NCBI RefSeq assembly: GCF_000219625.1
Contig: NC_018199.1
Location: 186,001 to 250,000 of the forward strand
DNA: 64,000 nucleotides
DNA from: Zymoseptoria tritici IPO323
Taxonomy: Eukaryota > Ascomycota > Dothideomycetes > Mycosphaerellales > Mycosphaerellaceae
Reading direction: 5' to 3'
The stretch's first letter is position 1, and every line of letters starts with the position of its first letter. The notes beneath the pieces were generated by a model. It was not told the origin of the DNA, did not search any database, and worked only from the letters and a program-made list of their open reading frames with translations. The translations under genes and the position numbers were made by a program. Of this stretch, positions 1-10,949 are shown in pieces.

Positions 1-1490
1 CACCATCAGGGGCAAGTAATAAGCTCCGACTCCCTCGTGCGGGAAATCACTTCATCACAAGCCCACCCTCTCCGTATCTGCGGTCGGAACCAAGGTCTTC
101 TCTTGGTGAAAGTCGTGGATCTTGGGATATTAGATGTGTGCTGACCCGACTGACTCTTGACCATTTCTCTCTCATCTAGACACAAAGCTTCGCCGTCAAC
201 AAACTCGGCTCAATGCCACACGCTATCGCGACTCGTGTTGCTGTCCAATCGCATTCCGCCCGCCGCTGACTATTGATAGGGTTGTCTTCTTCGCCGCAAC
301 AACCTCGGATGAAATTTCCTGGGCAGTCCTTCAGGCGCACCTTCATCCAAGGCTGGCTGATCTGCATGATGATCCGGAAGCTCCAGTCTGATCAACTCCG
401 GTCATGCTGTGTCGAGCCGAATTCTTAATCGGATGTGTCGCATCGGTCTGCTACAAGGAGCAAATAGTCGAGTGTCTGGAGCCGCGATATGGATGTCGTC
501 CTGTAAAGGTATTCGAGGGAACCGGATTTTCTTTCTCTCCTCTACGAGATGCTTCTATGCCTACCTCCACTTCAATGACGATCGCACTCTGAGAGTTTGC
601 ACCGCAGGTGTGTTGCTCGAGGCCTGTTGTTCATGTCGTGCATGCTGGTGCTGCACTATGAATACCGGAGCACTGTAGTATGCGAACAGCTTGCGTCAAG
701 TATTATAGTGCTTGGAATGGCATGTCTGGAGGGATGTGAGCTTGGTGTGCTGGTGTACATAGCTCTCAGGTTCTGCGTGCAGCACATCAAAGGGCCGGGC
801 AACACTGTCCCCGGTAATGGCAGAGTCATAAGGAGGCAATGACAGCAGGGCGGAGCACTTCTATACGACGCTGTACTGCAAGTCGACGCTGTCCTGGAAC
901 TCGATGCTGAATAGCTTGACCTCGACTAGCAATACTTCCGACGCCCTGGCCGATTTCCGTAGGAGTATCCTCAGCTTCGACCGCATCGGTGCGGGACTAC
1001 AAGTACTGGGAAATAAGCACAGCACACTTCGCCGATGCGAGTACCTTAGCCCTAGTGCCCTGCAAACATATTTCAGGTTTCTGAGAATGGCGATACAAGG
1101 CATCGCTGTCCGGCTGTGCCATAGGGTGGTCACACTGCGTTCTTGATGACCAAAATCATAACGTCGGACGGAGTCTTTTTTGTTTGACGCCTCCCCAGTC
1201 CATCGCCGTATTGCATGGAATGAGGCTCTCTCCCGTTGTGCCCAAGTCTTCAAAGTATTCGTTGATACCGTTGTTGAAATCCGGCTACACGTCGACAATG
1301 CGCCATTCAGTTCCCAGCTACGCCGTCACAGCTGCCGGACCCTGATCTGACCAAGCAGTCAACCACAATCGGCATCGATACGCTTCTCAATAGCATCATC
1401 AGCTTTCATCGGTGGTTGCCGATGTAGTTTCAGGCTTGGGCTCAATCAACGACCAGATCTCCTTGTTCCTTGTTCACTCGCATGGCTTCA
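1..1490. other. No convincing gene
   Basis: Only short overlapping ORFs are present on both strands, the longest being 145 codons on the minus strand at 861-1298 without a recognisable motif. None shows an intron, domain or composition that sets it apart from chance in this GC-rich sequence. I see no repeat or RNA gene here. Confidence 0.4.
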
Positions 1491-1494
1491 GCTC

Positions 1495-2308
1495 TCAGCG
1501 GTCGGCGGGCTGCTTTTGCTTGCTTCCTGATGTGCTGGCCGGTCCACGAGTGGTACAATCAGCGACATGCTTTCCACAGTCTCGATCTGTCACCAGGCTT
1601 CGACTTTGCATGCTCGATGGGTTGGAAGTCATGGTAGCTGGCCAAGGCTGGCGCGAGTCTGCTGCGTTCTGGGTCTGGGTTTTGAGTCTGCATTTCAAGT
1701 CTGACATTGAGGTGGAGAGATTGGCGCGCAGCAAGCGGTCATTCACTCCTTTTACGGCACATTCTCGACACACCAATCCCTCAAGCACGTCCATCATCCC
1801 TTCTCATGGTGAAGTAGTCCGCGACTCTTCTGCCCCACTCTGACACATTCCAATGCGGTCGAGGACCATGTCCATCCTGTTCGAGTGTGAGTTCTCGCCT
1901 TGCAGAATCTGAAGCAGAGCTTCGCCGCCGAGTCCACGCCTTTCTTGTTGGCTTGGGTCATCGGGCAGTTGTCCAATGTCCATCCTCCTGTCCTTCGCCA
2001 AAGGAACGGCGCCAGTCTGAGTCTTCCTTCTCGCTCCCACCTCGCTGCAACATTCACGCCAGCTCCCATTCCTTCTCTTGTGGTGTCTGGCCGTAAGTCT
2101 GCCTCAATGAGCACTGTTGGATACGCGCCACGACGGATCTGTACTCAATCGGCGTTCCATTCTCGTCGGCCGCTTTTCTGTGGAGCTCCATGTTGAAGCG
2201 AGTGTATCTCTCGGTTGGCGCATGACCTGGCTGATGTCCGGCTGGACTCGTTGAATTGGTGGTCAGGTAGATGTTTGCTTCTGCATAGGTGCGGTCGTTC
2301 GTTCGCAA
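1495..2308 (-). pseudogene. Unrecognised gene interrupted by a TGA and a frameshift
   Basis: Coding-like sequence runs on the minus strand through 2308-2054, then through a second frame 2040-1495. In the second frame an in-frame TGA at 1806-1804 separates two stretches that read naturally together (...ESRTTSP, then EGMMDVLEGL...). CGA to TGA would explain it. The part after the stop contains a CxxC pair (VCRECAVKG) and a Ser/Gln-rich C-terminus. I do not recognise the family. The frame change near 2050 may be an intron boundary, an indel or real decay. No ATG clearly marks the start. Confidence 0.4.
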
Positions 2309-2746
2309 TCGAGGAGTCGGACTGCTGATCGAGTACGGTAATGATGGGAGGGTCCTGTTAGGAGGTTGTATGAGGTACTTGAGCTGATCATTCGAGTGCT
2401 GGGCGGACGATTCTTGGTGCCTGAGGATTCATGAACGCACATCTACCCACGCTGGCAAGACTAAACACGACAACTGAACATTTGAATCCTCCACATCAAG
2501 GGCAAGAAGAATGTTGCCGCATTCTCCAGATCGTTTCAACGACGACTGCTTACCAAATGATACGACCGCCGCCCTCAGCTCTAAGATTGAGCAACACCGC
2601 CGCAACATGAGCTGCGAAAGCATGGCAAGGAGATGGGAGAGTCCGATGCAAGACACGGCAGAGTCTTCATTGTGTAGAAGAGTTCATTGTGTAGAAGAGA
2701 GTCTCCACCAAAATCCCATCCAACCCGTGTCCAGCCCGTCTCTTCT

Positions 2747-3360
2747 TCACCCGCGCACACCACGCTCTAGATCCTCTTCCACCAACACGCTCCGACCCAT
2801 CTCCTCCTTCAGCAACGCCTGGTGCCAAATCGTCACCAAGTCTCCATTTCCGCACCACTCTTGGCTTTCGCCCAATAGGCGGCGTACGTCGGCGTGTTGA
2901 CCCGCTTGGAGGGCGGTCTGCGCGGAGGGAATCAGCTCGCTAAGGCGGGCGAGGGCGGCGACGGTGGCGCTGTGGGCGTGGGGAGGAAGGCGCTTAAGGC
3001 GGGGGATGGGTTTTCGTCGCCGCCGCCGTCGTCGGCGGTAATGGAGGTGGAGGAGGTGGTGGTGGAGGAGGTCGAAGAGGACGGGAGTCAAGGCGACGAC
3101 GGGAGCTTGCTAAAATGATGTCATTCAATCAGGATCAGCTGAGTCATCATGATGTACCGTCGGGCAATCACCGGCAGCACGAGCACACTAAGACTCGACC
3201 TCTCCGCCCTTCAAGAACAACATCAGCTCGACCTCAGCAGCGGCATCTGCTCCACGACGTCGTCCACCTTCACGAGCCACGCGAGCTCTTTCAAGATCGT
3301 CGCGGCGTCTGCGCAACAATGGGCCACACCCTGTGACTCCTCGCCAGCATGTTGATCCGT
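2747..3360 (-). CDS. Unrecognised helical protein, fragmentary frame
   Basis: The clearest part is the C-terminal 80 residues of the minus-strand frame 3091-2747. These form an amphipathic helix-rich segment (ATVAALARLSELI ... ALLKEEMGRSV) ending at a stop at 2747. Upstream, 3360-3260 in another frame also reads as a helix (ATILKELAWLVKVDDVV). The Arg-run between them, encoded by a GCC/CGG-rich stretch around 3000-3060, is probably not translated as read. An intron or indel is needed to join the two parts. No domain is recognised. Confidence 0.3.
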
Positions 3361-3639
3361 TGCCTTCAGAGTGGCGGCCAGAGCCTGTAGATTAAGGTGG
3401 GAGTTTTGTCTTTGGTCTGCTGGTCTCTAGTAGCAGTCGAACCTTCCTCGAGCGCTGCCGTCAGATCGCTCTTATCCGACATCTTCCTCGAGTGCCGCCG
3501 CCAGATCGATCTTCAGCTCCAAGCGCTTTAGCATGTGCATTCCACGTCCATACAGGCGGTATAGGTTGTCTGTTAAATCGTTGTCAGAACGATGTACAAG
3601 TGAAGTCGCGAGTTCCATGCACAATGATCCTAGTTTGAC

Positions 3640-4189
3640 TTACCTCTGTATGGCACGAATGACTTCTCTCTGGGTACGGATCCGAGGTCCAGGGCCACGG
3701 TATGCCAGCGATGACTTCCACTGTACGGGCGGGTTTGGTATGAGGACCCTTCGCGGCGCCCTTGGAGGATGGCGGCAGTCGCTGGAGGGTAGATCTTGAA
3801 TGACCTCGATGATTTCCTCAATCTTAGACAGCGCAAAGTCGGTGGATTTCTTCTCGATGATCTTTGTGTCTGCAATCTCGACCCGGACGCGGGTTAGTTC
3901 TATGCTTGACGGCACCATCAACGTGATCTTGACGTAGCCTGGTTGGACCTTCTGTGGTGTCTGCGCAAAGATGATAGATTAGTCTGATCGCCGTAGCTAA
4001 CCCAACCGCGTACAGTCGTCGACTCAGCTCCGAGTGGACAAAAAGACAATGGGCTAAGATTGTGATCATTCGCCGTACGAAGCCGCTACCGAAGTACAAC
4101 ACCAGAACACAATGGCCATCTAATTCCAGATTCTGTATTCCATCGCCTCTCTGGTCACATCTCAAACAGGCAGGATTCCCACCAACCAT
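3640..4189 (-). CDS. Unrecognised small protein, probably two exons
   Basis: The minus-strand frame 3921-3640 is a coherent 90-residue segment (SSIELTRVRVEIADTKIIEK, then an acidic helix KIEEIIEVIQDL). Its frame extends upstream to about 3961, where the sequence ctttgcgcag looks like an intron acceptor. Possible donors (gtacgc or gttggg) lie about 50 bp further upstream, after an ORF that begins near 4189 and contains a hydrophobic stretch (HCVLVLYFGSGF). I could not make the phases agree exactly, so the splice model is tentative. No family is recognised. Confidence 0.35.
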
Positions 4190-4221
4190 ACATCATCCCT
4201 CCTTTGGGCGTTAAACCGTCA

Positions 4222-4277
4222 GTCCTGCCGGCTTACTTAGTCCTGCCGGCTTACTTAGTCCTGCCGGCTTACTTCGT
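4222..4277. repeat. Three-copy 18-bp tandem repeat
   Basis: The unit TCCTGCCGGCTTACTTAG is repeated head to tail three times, the last copy with a single change. It lies between two minus-strand coding-like regions. Confidence 0.85.
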
Positions 4278-4475
4278 CCATCCGACCATCTGATCCGTCT
4301 GCGGCAGCATGCCCGCCCACGGACACTCCCCTCTTTCCCCATTACCATGATTCTTCTCCTCCTCCGCGCCTAGCGCCTGGCAGCGACAGGATCGAGACAC
4401 CGGCGCCTTCTTCGGACGAGGAGGCGTGAGGGACTTGACTTGGGCCACGTTGGTCCAGGCAGTGAGGTCAGTGAG

Positions 4476-5432
4476 TCAGCTGGTGGCGTGGGCTTCGAGT
4501 TTGATGGTAATGGAGGAGGAAATGTTGGAAAAGGTGGAGAGGGTGAAGTTGAGGTCGGCGGGGTGGCGTTTGAGGACGGCGTCGTGCGGGTCGGGGATCG
4601 GCGATGAGGTCGGAGAGGAGATTCTCAGTATTCGGAACAGGGCGGTCCGGATTCGGTGGGGAGGTTCGTGGCAAGATTGCGAGCGGACGGCGGATTTCTC
4701 AATCTGCTTGGCGTGGTAGGCGGCGCGGTAGGCCAAGGTCAGGAGTTCATCGGCTAAGTTATCAAGGATCCTCGTCATGTTCTTGTGCAACATTGTTAGC
4801 ATACAGTCAGTACATACACTGATTTCCAAATCGGAGAAGCAGGGGTTAGGTCGATGATGTACCAAGAGATTCATGGTCAGCGCGAGTCCCAGACCGCCCA
4901 ATTCCCGCCCAATTCCGTATTGACCGCCGCCTTCCAGCGTGAGGGCGACACCCTCCTCGTTCCGAGCTTGTCGAATTACGACATTCCGGTCAGGGGAGCG
5001 GAGCAGCTCCGCGGACGCCTCAACTGTTCGACATGCGGTTTCAAAGCCTTTGGCTTTCCAGGTCCGTGTGTATCGCAGGTCCTCGAACGCAGAAGCTGTT
5101 ATGTGGGTGGCGGTGATGAGACGGTCGACTGGCTTGTATTTGGTTATTTGTTGATCAGTACCCGCACACAGGAGGATCATAGCGACGATCACAACGGGGA
5201 TGAGTATGATGCGGATGATGCGGGTGAGTAATTGGGTCCAGGAAAGGGAGTCTGTTTGACGAGCTGGTGATGAGTCCTCTTGTGCAGTTTCTTGATCCTG
5301 CAGCGCATGTGAGGGAGGTAGCGCGGTGGACAGAGGATGTGGAGATGCCGCCGGAGATTTCGTTCTCGTCCTCAAGGTGGCCTTCTTTTCCTTGACGGCT
5401 GCCTTAATGACTGGAGTTGTAGCTTCGAGGGG
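4476..5432 (-). CDS. Unrecognised single-pass membrane protein
   Basis: A long minus-strand frame, open from about 5432 to a stop at 4476, encodes a charged N-terminal region. A clear transmembrane helix follows (IIRIILIPVVIVAMILLCAG), then about 180 residues of mixed helix. A putative 81-bp intron sits at 4862-4782 (gtacat...gcacaag with a gctaac branch site). It is a multiple of three, so the frame stays open either way. No ATG is obvious at the N-terminus, and this frame probably continues the neighbouring upstream gene after a frame change. A tail motif (LNFTLSTFSN) resembles DLKLSTFSN in the gene at 6.3-7.4 kb, which suggests the two are distant paralogues. Function unknown. Confidence 0.4.
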   Translation of the reverse strand, partial: PLEATTPVIKAAVKEKKATLRTRTKSPAASPHPLSTALPPSHALQDQETAQEDSSPARQTDSLSWTQLLTRIIRIILIPVVIVAMILLCAGTDQQITKYKPVDRLITATHITASAFEDLRYTRTWKAKGFETACRTVEASAELLRSPDRNVVIRQARNEEGVALTLEGGGQYGIGRELGGLGLALTMNLLVHHRPNPCFSDLEISVCTDCMLTMLHKNMTRILDNLADELLTLAYRAAYHAKQIEKSAVRSQSCHEPPHRIRTALFRILRISSPTSSPIPDPHDAVLKRHPADLNFTLSTFSNISSSITIKLEAHATS

Positions 5433-6178
5433 TGTGTTGATCTTCTTCCTCTTCCGCTTTTATGGCTCGAGTGGTGGTGGTGACTTCCTTTCCCCTGGGT
5501 TTTATCCGACCCGGCCACTTCAACCTCCGTGCAGCACTCCCCATACCAACGGCAACACTCCAAAATCCAACCAGAACACTCATGAAGTATCCTAGCAACG
5601 CTCCCACCACTCTGCCAACCCAGTAAAACCCCGCAAAACAACAGCAGAGCACGTCCCAGCAACTCGCCCCACTGCCGGAGCATTCTCGATGCGATCGCGT
5701 GAATCACCGGGACAGTCCCAAGCGTATTGCTGTCGTGGAGGGAGCGGCTGTGTTCGATGCTCATTCTGACGCTTGGCGTGTTGGCGGACTGCTGCTGCGG
5801 CGGTGTCTGATCTCGATCTCGATCATGACGACTAATGTTCTTTCCCTCCTTCTTCTTCTTCTTCTTCTTCTCTGGATTTGTCTCACAGTGTCCTTCCACC
5901 GACACTGATCTCGCCAGTCTCGCGGGCGAGGGAGTTGCAGATCCCGCACGTCTCTGTTCGAGTTTCGCCTGTCTCTTGGCGACTTTGTTGATGCCAGTCA
6001 TGGCCGTGGCCCTCAACTCGGCGACTGTGATGAAGCCATGGTCGGATGATGGCTCGGGAGTCGCTGTTCTCGTCGAGGTTGGGTGGTCGGTGTGGCCAGG
6101 CATGCTGTAGCGGTGGTTTTGAGGGTAGTATGCGTTTGTGCCCGTATTGAAGTCTGCGTAAGACACGTGCGTCGGCAC
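5404..6178 (-). CDS. Unrecognised protein with disordered N-terminus and membrane segment
   Basis: The minus-strand frame 6178-5600 encodes a polar, disordered region with a run of lysines (GAA/AAG tract near 5845-5880). It leads into a hydrophobic segment (LLGRALLLFCGVLLGW). Around 5610 the hydrophobic signal switches to the next frame (VGALLGYFMSVLVGFWSVAV), followed by a basic/acidic tail. Near 5430 the coding signal switches again into the frame of the gene listed at 4476-5432. The simplest reading is one membrane protein whose frame has been broken by two small indels. The apparent start codon is GTG, so the true start is unknown. Confidence 0.35.
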
Positions 6179-6266
6179 TATGCCGTCGGAGAGACATGTC
6201 TTCTATTGTGAATGTGCAGTGCAGTAAGTGTGTAGTGAATGTGTAGTGAATGTGCAGTAGCCAAAG

Positions 6267-7409
6267 TCAAGATATCCGGCCCGAAGTAATGCCGGCTTCT
6301 GGTTCCTCTTTGACGTCCTGCGACTTGTCCTCCGCTTCCTTTGCCGCATCCACCAGACCAACCACAATGTCGTCAACAACCGTACCAAACGCCCGGATCA
6401 GATCGTGCGCCTCGTCCGGTGCTGTCTCGCGCGCCAAATTCAGCGCACCATGTCGAAGAGCACCAACCTAACGACGTCCGCGGTGACGCTCAGTCCGGGT
6501 CTGACGGTCGTTCGCAGAGATGCCTCTATCGACCGCTCCAACCACATCGGCTTGGATCCATTTCGCAGCCGCGTGGTTGAAGCCCGCCGCGTATCCTTCC
6601 GACTGACGCATCGCCCTCTCCACGACCCGCCGCATGGATGCGAGCCCACGGGTGTCCTGGAATGCGGGAACAAGGCCCTCGGACATGTTCCCGCAAACAT
6701 GTCCGCGCGGTAAGGTTCGCACTGGGGTCCTTGTGCTGATGTAGCTTGGCTCGCGCGATAGTTCGTTCAATGCTCGCCCGCCGTAGATAAAGACTCAGAG
6801 GAAGCCGAAGCAGATCAGTGCAACGGATAGCAGGCCAGTCTTTGACGAGAGTCGTTCTCCAGAGCTGGAGGTGGTGGTGGTGGTGGTGACGGCTCGTTTT
6901 GCGTGACATTGATTCCGAGCTCTTCTCTCGCCCACTGCAATCTCTTTACCAACCAATCCTCCGCGAGACGGTGTTTGGCATAGTCTTGGGGTCTTTTCTC
7001 CTCGAGGCCGTGAAACTCCTCCTGAAGCCGGCGAAAGTCTTGATTGAACCAGATGAGTTGGAGACGGTCTTGCTCCCGCAACTCTTCTGCCTTGGTTAAT
7101 CGCATAACTTCGAGGATGGAGCCACTCTGTGTTGTTGGAGAATGTAGAGAGCTTGAGGTCGCCGTTGTGCAAGGTGAAGAGACCATCGAGATCGAGGGAA
7201 TGGATCTCGGATGTTGGCGCGGGCGAAGCTGGAGCTCTGTGGCTTTGATTCTGATGCATTGTTTCTACCGGGCAATGGAGATTTTTGCTGACGGTAATAG
7301 TACTGGATACGTCGGATAACAGTATTGCTCCCGTTCCAACCTCCTCCCATCTGCCGTGGTATCGCCGGCCGACAAACATCACTTTCTTTCCGACGTCAGT
7401 CTCTTCCAC
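6267..7409 (-). pseudogene. Coiled-coil/membrane protein gene with frame breaks
   Basis: Coding signal on the minus strand passes through all three frames. 7186-6850 is a charged coiled coil (QLIWFNQDFRRLQEEFHGLE) followed by a proline run. About 6855-6800 is a hydrophobic helix (TGLLSVALICFGF). 6770-6520 and 6540-6440 are further helical segments. The C-terminus 6440-6267 reads ETAPDEAHDLIRAF and ends in an acidic tail at a TGA (6269-6267). The change at 6440 needs only one base. The architecture (charged coil, single hydrophobic helix, helical tail) matches other orphan genes in this window. No domain is recognised. Confidence 0.35.
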
Positions 7410-7636
7410 AAGCGCCTAGCAAGCGCATCTGCTACTGCGACGAGTAGATCATCCCAAGCTCGTCATTCCGGAAGCAAGTAAGTCGTCCGTCATGGTACAA
7501 TCGATGCTTACTATCAGATCAGCTCACAGCAACTAGACACTGACGAGCGACGTAGGTAAATCGAACCGCTCCAAAGGCGGCTCGCACAGACCCGGCGAAG
7601 CCACTTTGAGTCCCCCTCTTCCTCCCAAGAAAGACC

Positions 7637-10600
7637 TTGAAGCCAAACATCGGCAGTGCAGAGTTTTCACAGACGATTCCAACAGATCGATCCTCATCGA
7701 ACCATCAGGACGAACGTCCAGACGACACAGACAGCCGACCGACCAACGGTGACATATACAGACCGACTACAGACTCAATCGACAGACGTCTCGAGCAGCT
7801 TCAGGCTCAGCAGATAGCCCACCGCCACGCAAACAACAAGCCTAAGGGATACATCTTCTTCAACACCGTTTATCCGTCCTTGGATCCGTCCCTCAACCAA
7901 CCCCGAGAAGCGAATGTCCTGGTGCCTCCAGTGCCGACAACCCATTCCACCGGCCTACCAAGACGATCCAGACCAGCACACATCGACCGCGAAACCCATC
8001 AAGTTCACGAGCGTCAGCGTGTGAGCCAACAATTGACCAGGTAACGATAAGCCCCCAGACCATCAGTTCAAGCATCTGGCCCACAGTTCGATCCGCGACT
8101 TCCGAGTCACAGCACAGCAAGATCCGGTAAAAGCACCAACGCACCGAGCATTAAATTCCACTCACCGGACAGCACAGACACGACTGCGACACGACCACGA
8201 CCACAGCCACCGTTCGACGAAGGCTTTGAACGTCATGGACCTGGACCACGTTCTCCACCTGGTCAAGACTATTCGAACTATTCGAGAAACCCAAGGCCAG
8301 AACAAACACCATACCTGATCGGGCAGGAGCCATCCTCTAGACAGGATATTCCATCTCAGCGGCAATTGCGACTGCAACGACAACAAGCAACGTTGCATCT
8401 TATTCCGCCGGTCTCATCTGCTAGTTTATGGACGAAGAACGCCGAGGGTTTCGACCAAACGACAGTCGACGAAGCCGGACGACAAATAAAGAATCAAACC
8501 TCCACCAACTTACGCTCTGAGGCACCGCCTACGGAGCCAGTAAACGACCGTGTTCTTTCTTTCAAATCCTCCTCCAGCGGCCGCGTCGATTGCAAGATAG
8601 ACTCGGGACTCTCCGCGACACCCTCTTCCCCGAGACTAGCGTCCTCTACGATCCCAACTGGCCCTTTCGGCCAGCCCAAAAGAATAACGTCTTCGTCTTC
8701 TCCGGGCTCGTACAAGCGTTCTCCGACCCACAATGCCTCTTCGCCAGCTTCAGCCAAGACTTCCGACCCTCTATCGGACATAGACGCAAGCAGCCCAGCG
8801 ACCACCTCCAGTTCATCCACCACACGAGGCTCTCTGTACCAATCCGAAACCACAGTCACATTCACTCTTTCCAGCCCAGACAAAGCGACGTCCGCCAATG
8901 CGTCATCTCCACCCGCCTCGGCGTCGATCTCCACCCCCTTCTCGAACATCTACGTCGATCCCGCACCTTCACTCGCTGCGGATGTCTTGCCACGACATTC
9001 CAACGATCCAGATACGAAACGTAGCTTGGAACAGGTGGACAGCTACTGCCACACCGTCGTGGACAATCTGAAAGATTTGTCAGACGATCACAAGATTCCG
9101 AGGAAAGCCGATGAGGCGCTGCGAGATGATGGCAGAGGAGAGGCAGACTTGCACTGTGCTTCATCCAAAGAGGACGTGGAAGACCCTTTAGCCATGGTCC
9201 GGCAATCATTATACGACAGCGATGCGACCTATTCGCCTTCGTCATCCTCCAGCATATCCTCAACCGCGAGCACCTCTGAACACACTCCGCCTGGGACTCC
9301 CGCTCCATCCTCTCCGAGTTGAGGTGCCTGGGAAGAGACACAGCCTCCCTTTCTCGACTTGCCCCAACGAGACAGCAACCACATTCGAAGAGATGGTTTA
9401 CGCTTGGTTTGATGTTCGCTATCGGCGTCGTCTCCGCCGCTATACTCTGCGATCGACGGCGTTGCGACTCCGAGTCAGCCTTTGCCCCGAAGATCCGACC
9501 TAGCGACGCCTGTGCAGTCAAAATGGATGGAGTGGACTATTCTACCTCCGCTGGGGATACCACCCTGGAATGATTAGAAGGGCTAGGAGGGATGGAGGGC
9601 GCGGAGAAGCTTGTCGAGCCGGACACGTGGATTTGACGATACCACATCAGAGCGAGTCACCGCGGAAAGAGGAGAAATTCATGGAGCAAAGAGTTGAAAG
9701 AGATGGAGGCATGGTTGCAGCGAATCGACGCTCGCAACTGGCGAAACACGACGGCGATGGTTTCGTGGGGGACACACCTGCAGCGGACGAAAGCTGCAGA
9801 TCAACCATTCCTGGGTTGGATCGCAGCGAAGCTTCCTCCACCGGTGCGCAGTTCAGGGATCGTCAAGCTTGAGAGGTTCTAGAGAAACTATCCTCTGAGC
9901 TCAAAGTCCTCGATCTATACCTCTCGGCCTTATCCGTCATTCTCCTCGACTCGCAGGCGCGGATCCGGACCATCAATTCGGAGATGTACGAAATCGCAAC
10001 GAATGCCGTCCGCCGCCAAAGGAGTACGGCTTTTTCACGTTCTTGTCCTTACTCTCGAATACTTTATCGCCTGCAACGTAAGAGCACAGGGAAAACATCA
10101 CCGTCATCAAGGATAGCATCTCGAGACTGAAGGAGCAATTGGCAAACTGTAGCATGACGGCAATATATGAGGAACGTTGGTCGTCAACTGTGGCGGAACG
10201 CGACCGGGCGATGAAGGAGAAATACCTCAGTCGGCGAGCTATCCACTCCTCCGCACGCAACTGGAGGCGATCGCTCGAGTCGTCGGACCAGCAGCAACAA
10301 CAGCAGCAGCCTACCAACACCAATACCACCACCATCCCCCTCTTCTCCCTTCTTTGCTCATCCCGCTGCACCGCCCGCCGACTCCTCTTCCACCATATCT
10401 GGACCCACCTCACCCTCGGCGCCGCTAGCTGGCACCGGAACGGCTCTGGCCCTTACTCGACCATGCAAATCTCACGCGCCCGCCACTCGCTGGAACAAAA
10501 CCTGCTGTTCGCCGGCGTCGGGGTGCGCGATTCAGCCGACGACGGAGGCGTGTTGTGGAAAGGAGAGACGTGGGAGGACGGGGCGAATACGGCGGATGGT

Positions 10601-10666
10601 GGGTGGGAGTTTCCTGCGAGGGGAGGCAAGGGCGGAAAAGATGATGGAAATGGCATGATGGCTTAA
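7637..10666 (+). CDS. Large disordered protein with membrane helix and C-terminal coiled coil
   Basis: From about 8100 a plus-strand frame runs open to 9322. It encodes a Ser/Pro/Thr-rich disordered segment of about 400 residues; an earlier Gln/His-rich frame, 7637-8044, may belong to it. At 9320 the signal moves to the next frame. There a transmembrane helix is clear (RWFTLGLMFAIGVVSAAIL, near 9400-9460). Helical segments follow at 9694-9880 and, after a further shift, at 9885-10023 (LSSELKVLDLYLSALSVILL). A 59-bp intron at 10024-10082 (gtacgg...cgtaag) joins the coil in frame to 10083 onward (ENITVIKDSISRLKEQL). The gene ends in a Gln-repeat and Gly-rich tail. Two one-base frame changes imply indels. 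No family is recognised. Confidence 0.4.
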
Positions 10667-10949
10667 GATGGGTGCTTGTGCGCTCTCCATTTGTGGTTGA
10701 AGAGGTTTTGGGTGAAAGAGATTGGATGTAGACTGATCGATGGAGTCATCAAAGTTGCTACTACTAACCTCCAAAGTAGTTCATGAATCATAAACCGTCA
10801 TTTCAAAGTTGCGAAGCTGAGGCTGACTTGTATGGAGGATGCATTGATAGCAATATAAAGACCACTATCGTTACTAATATGAGATGACATATTACAAAGT
10901 CCAGACCAATCTGATGAACCGTCCCATCGACCGATCTCTACCAATATCC

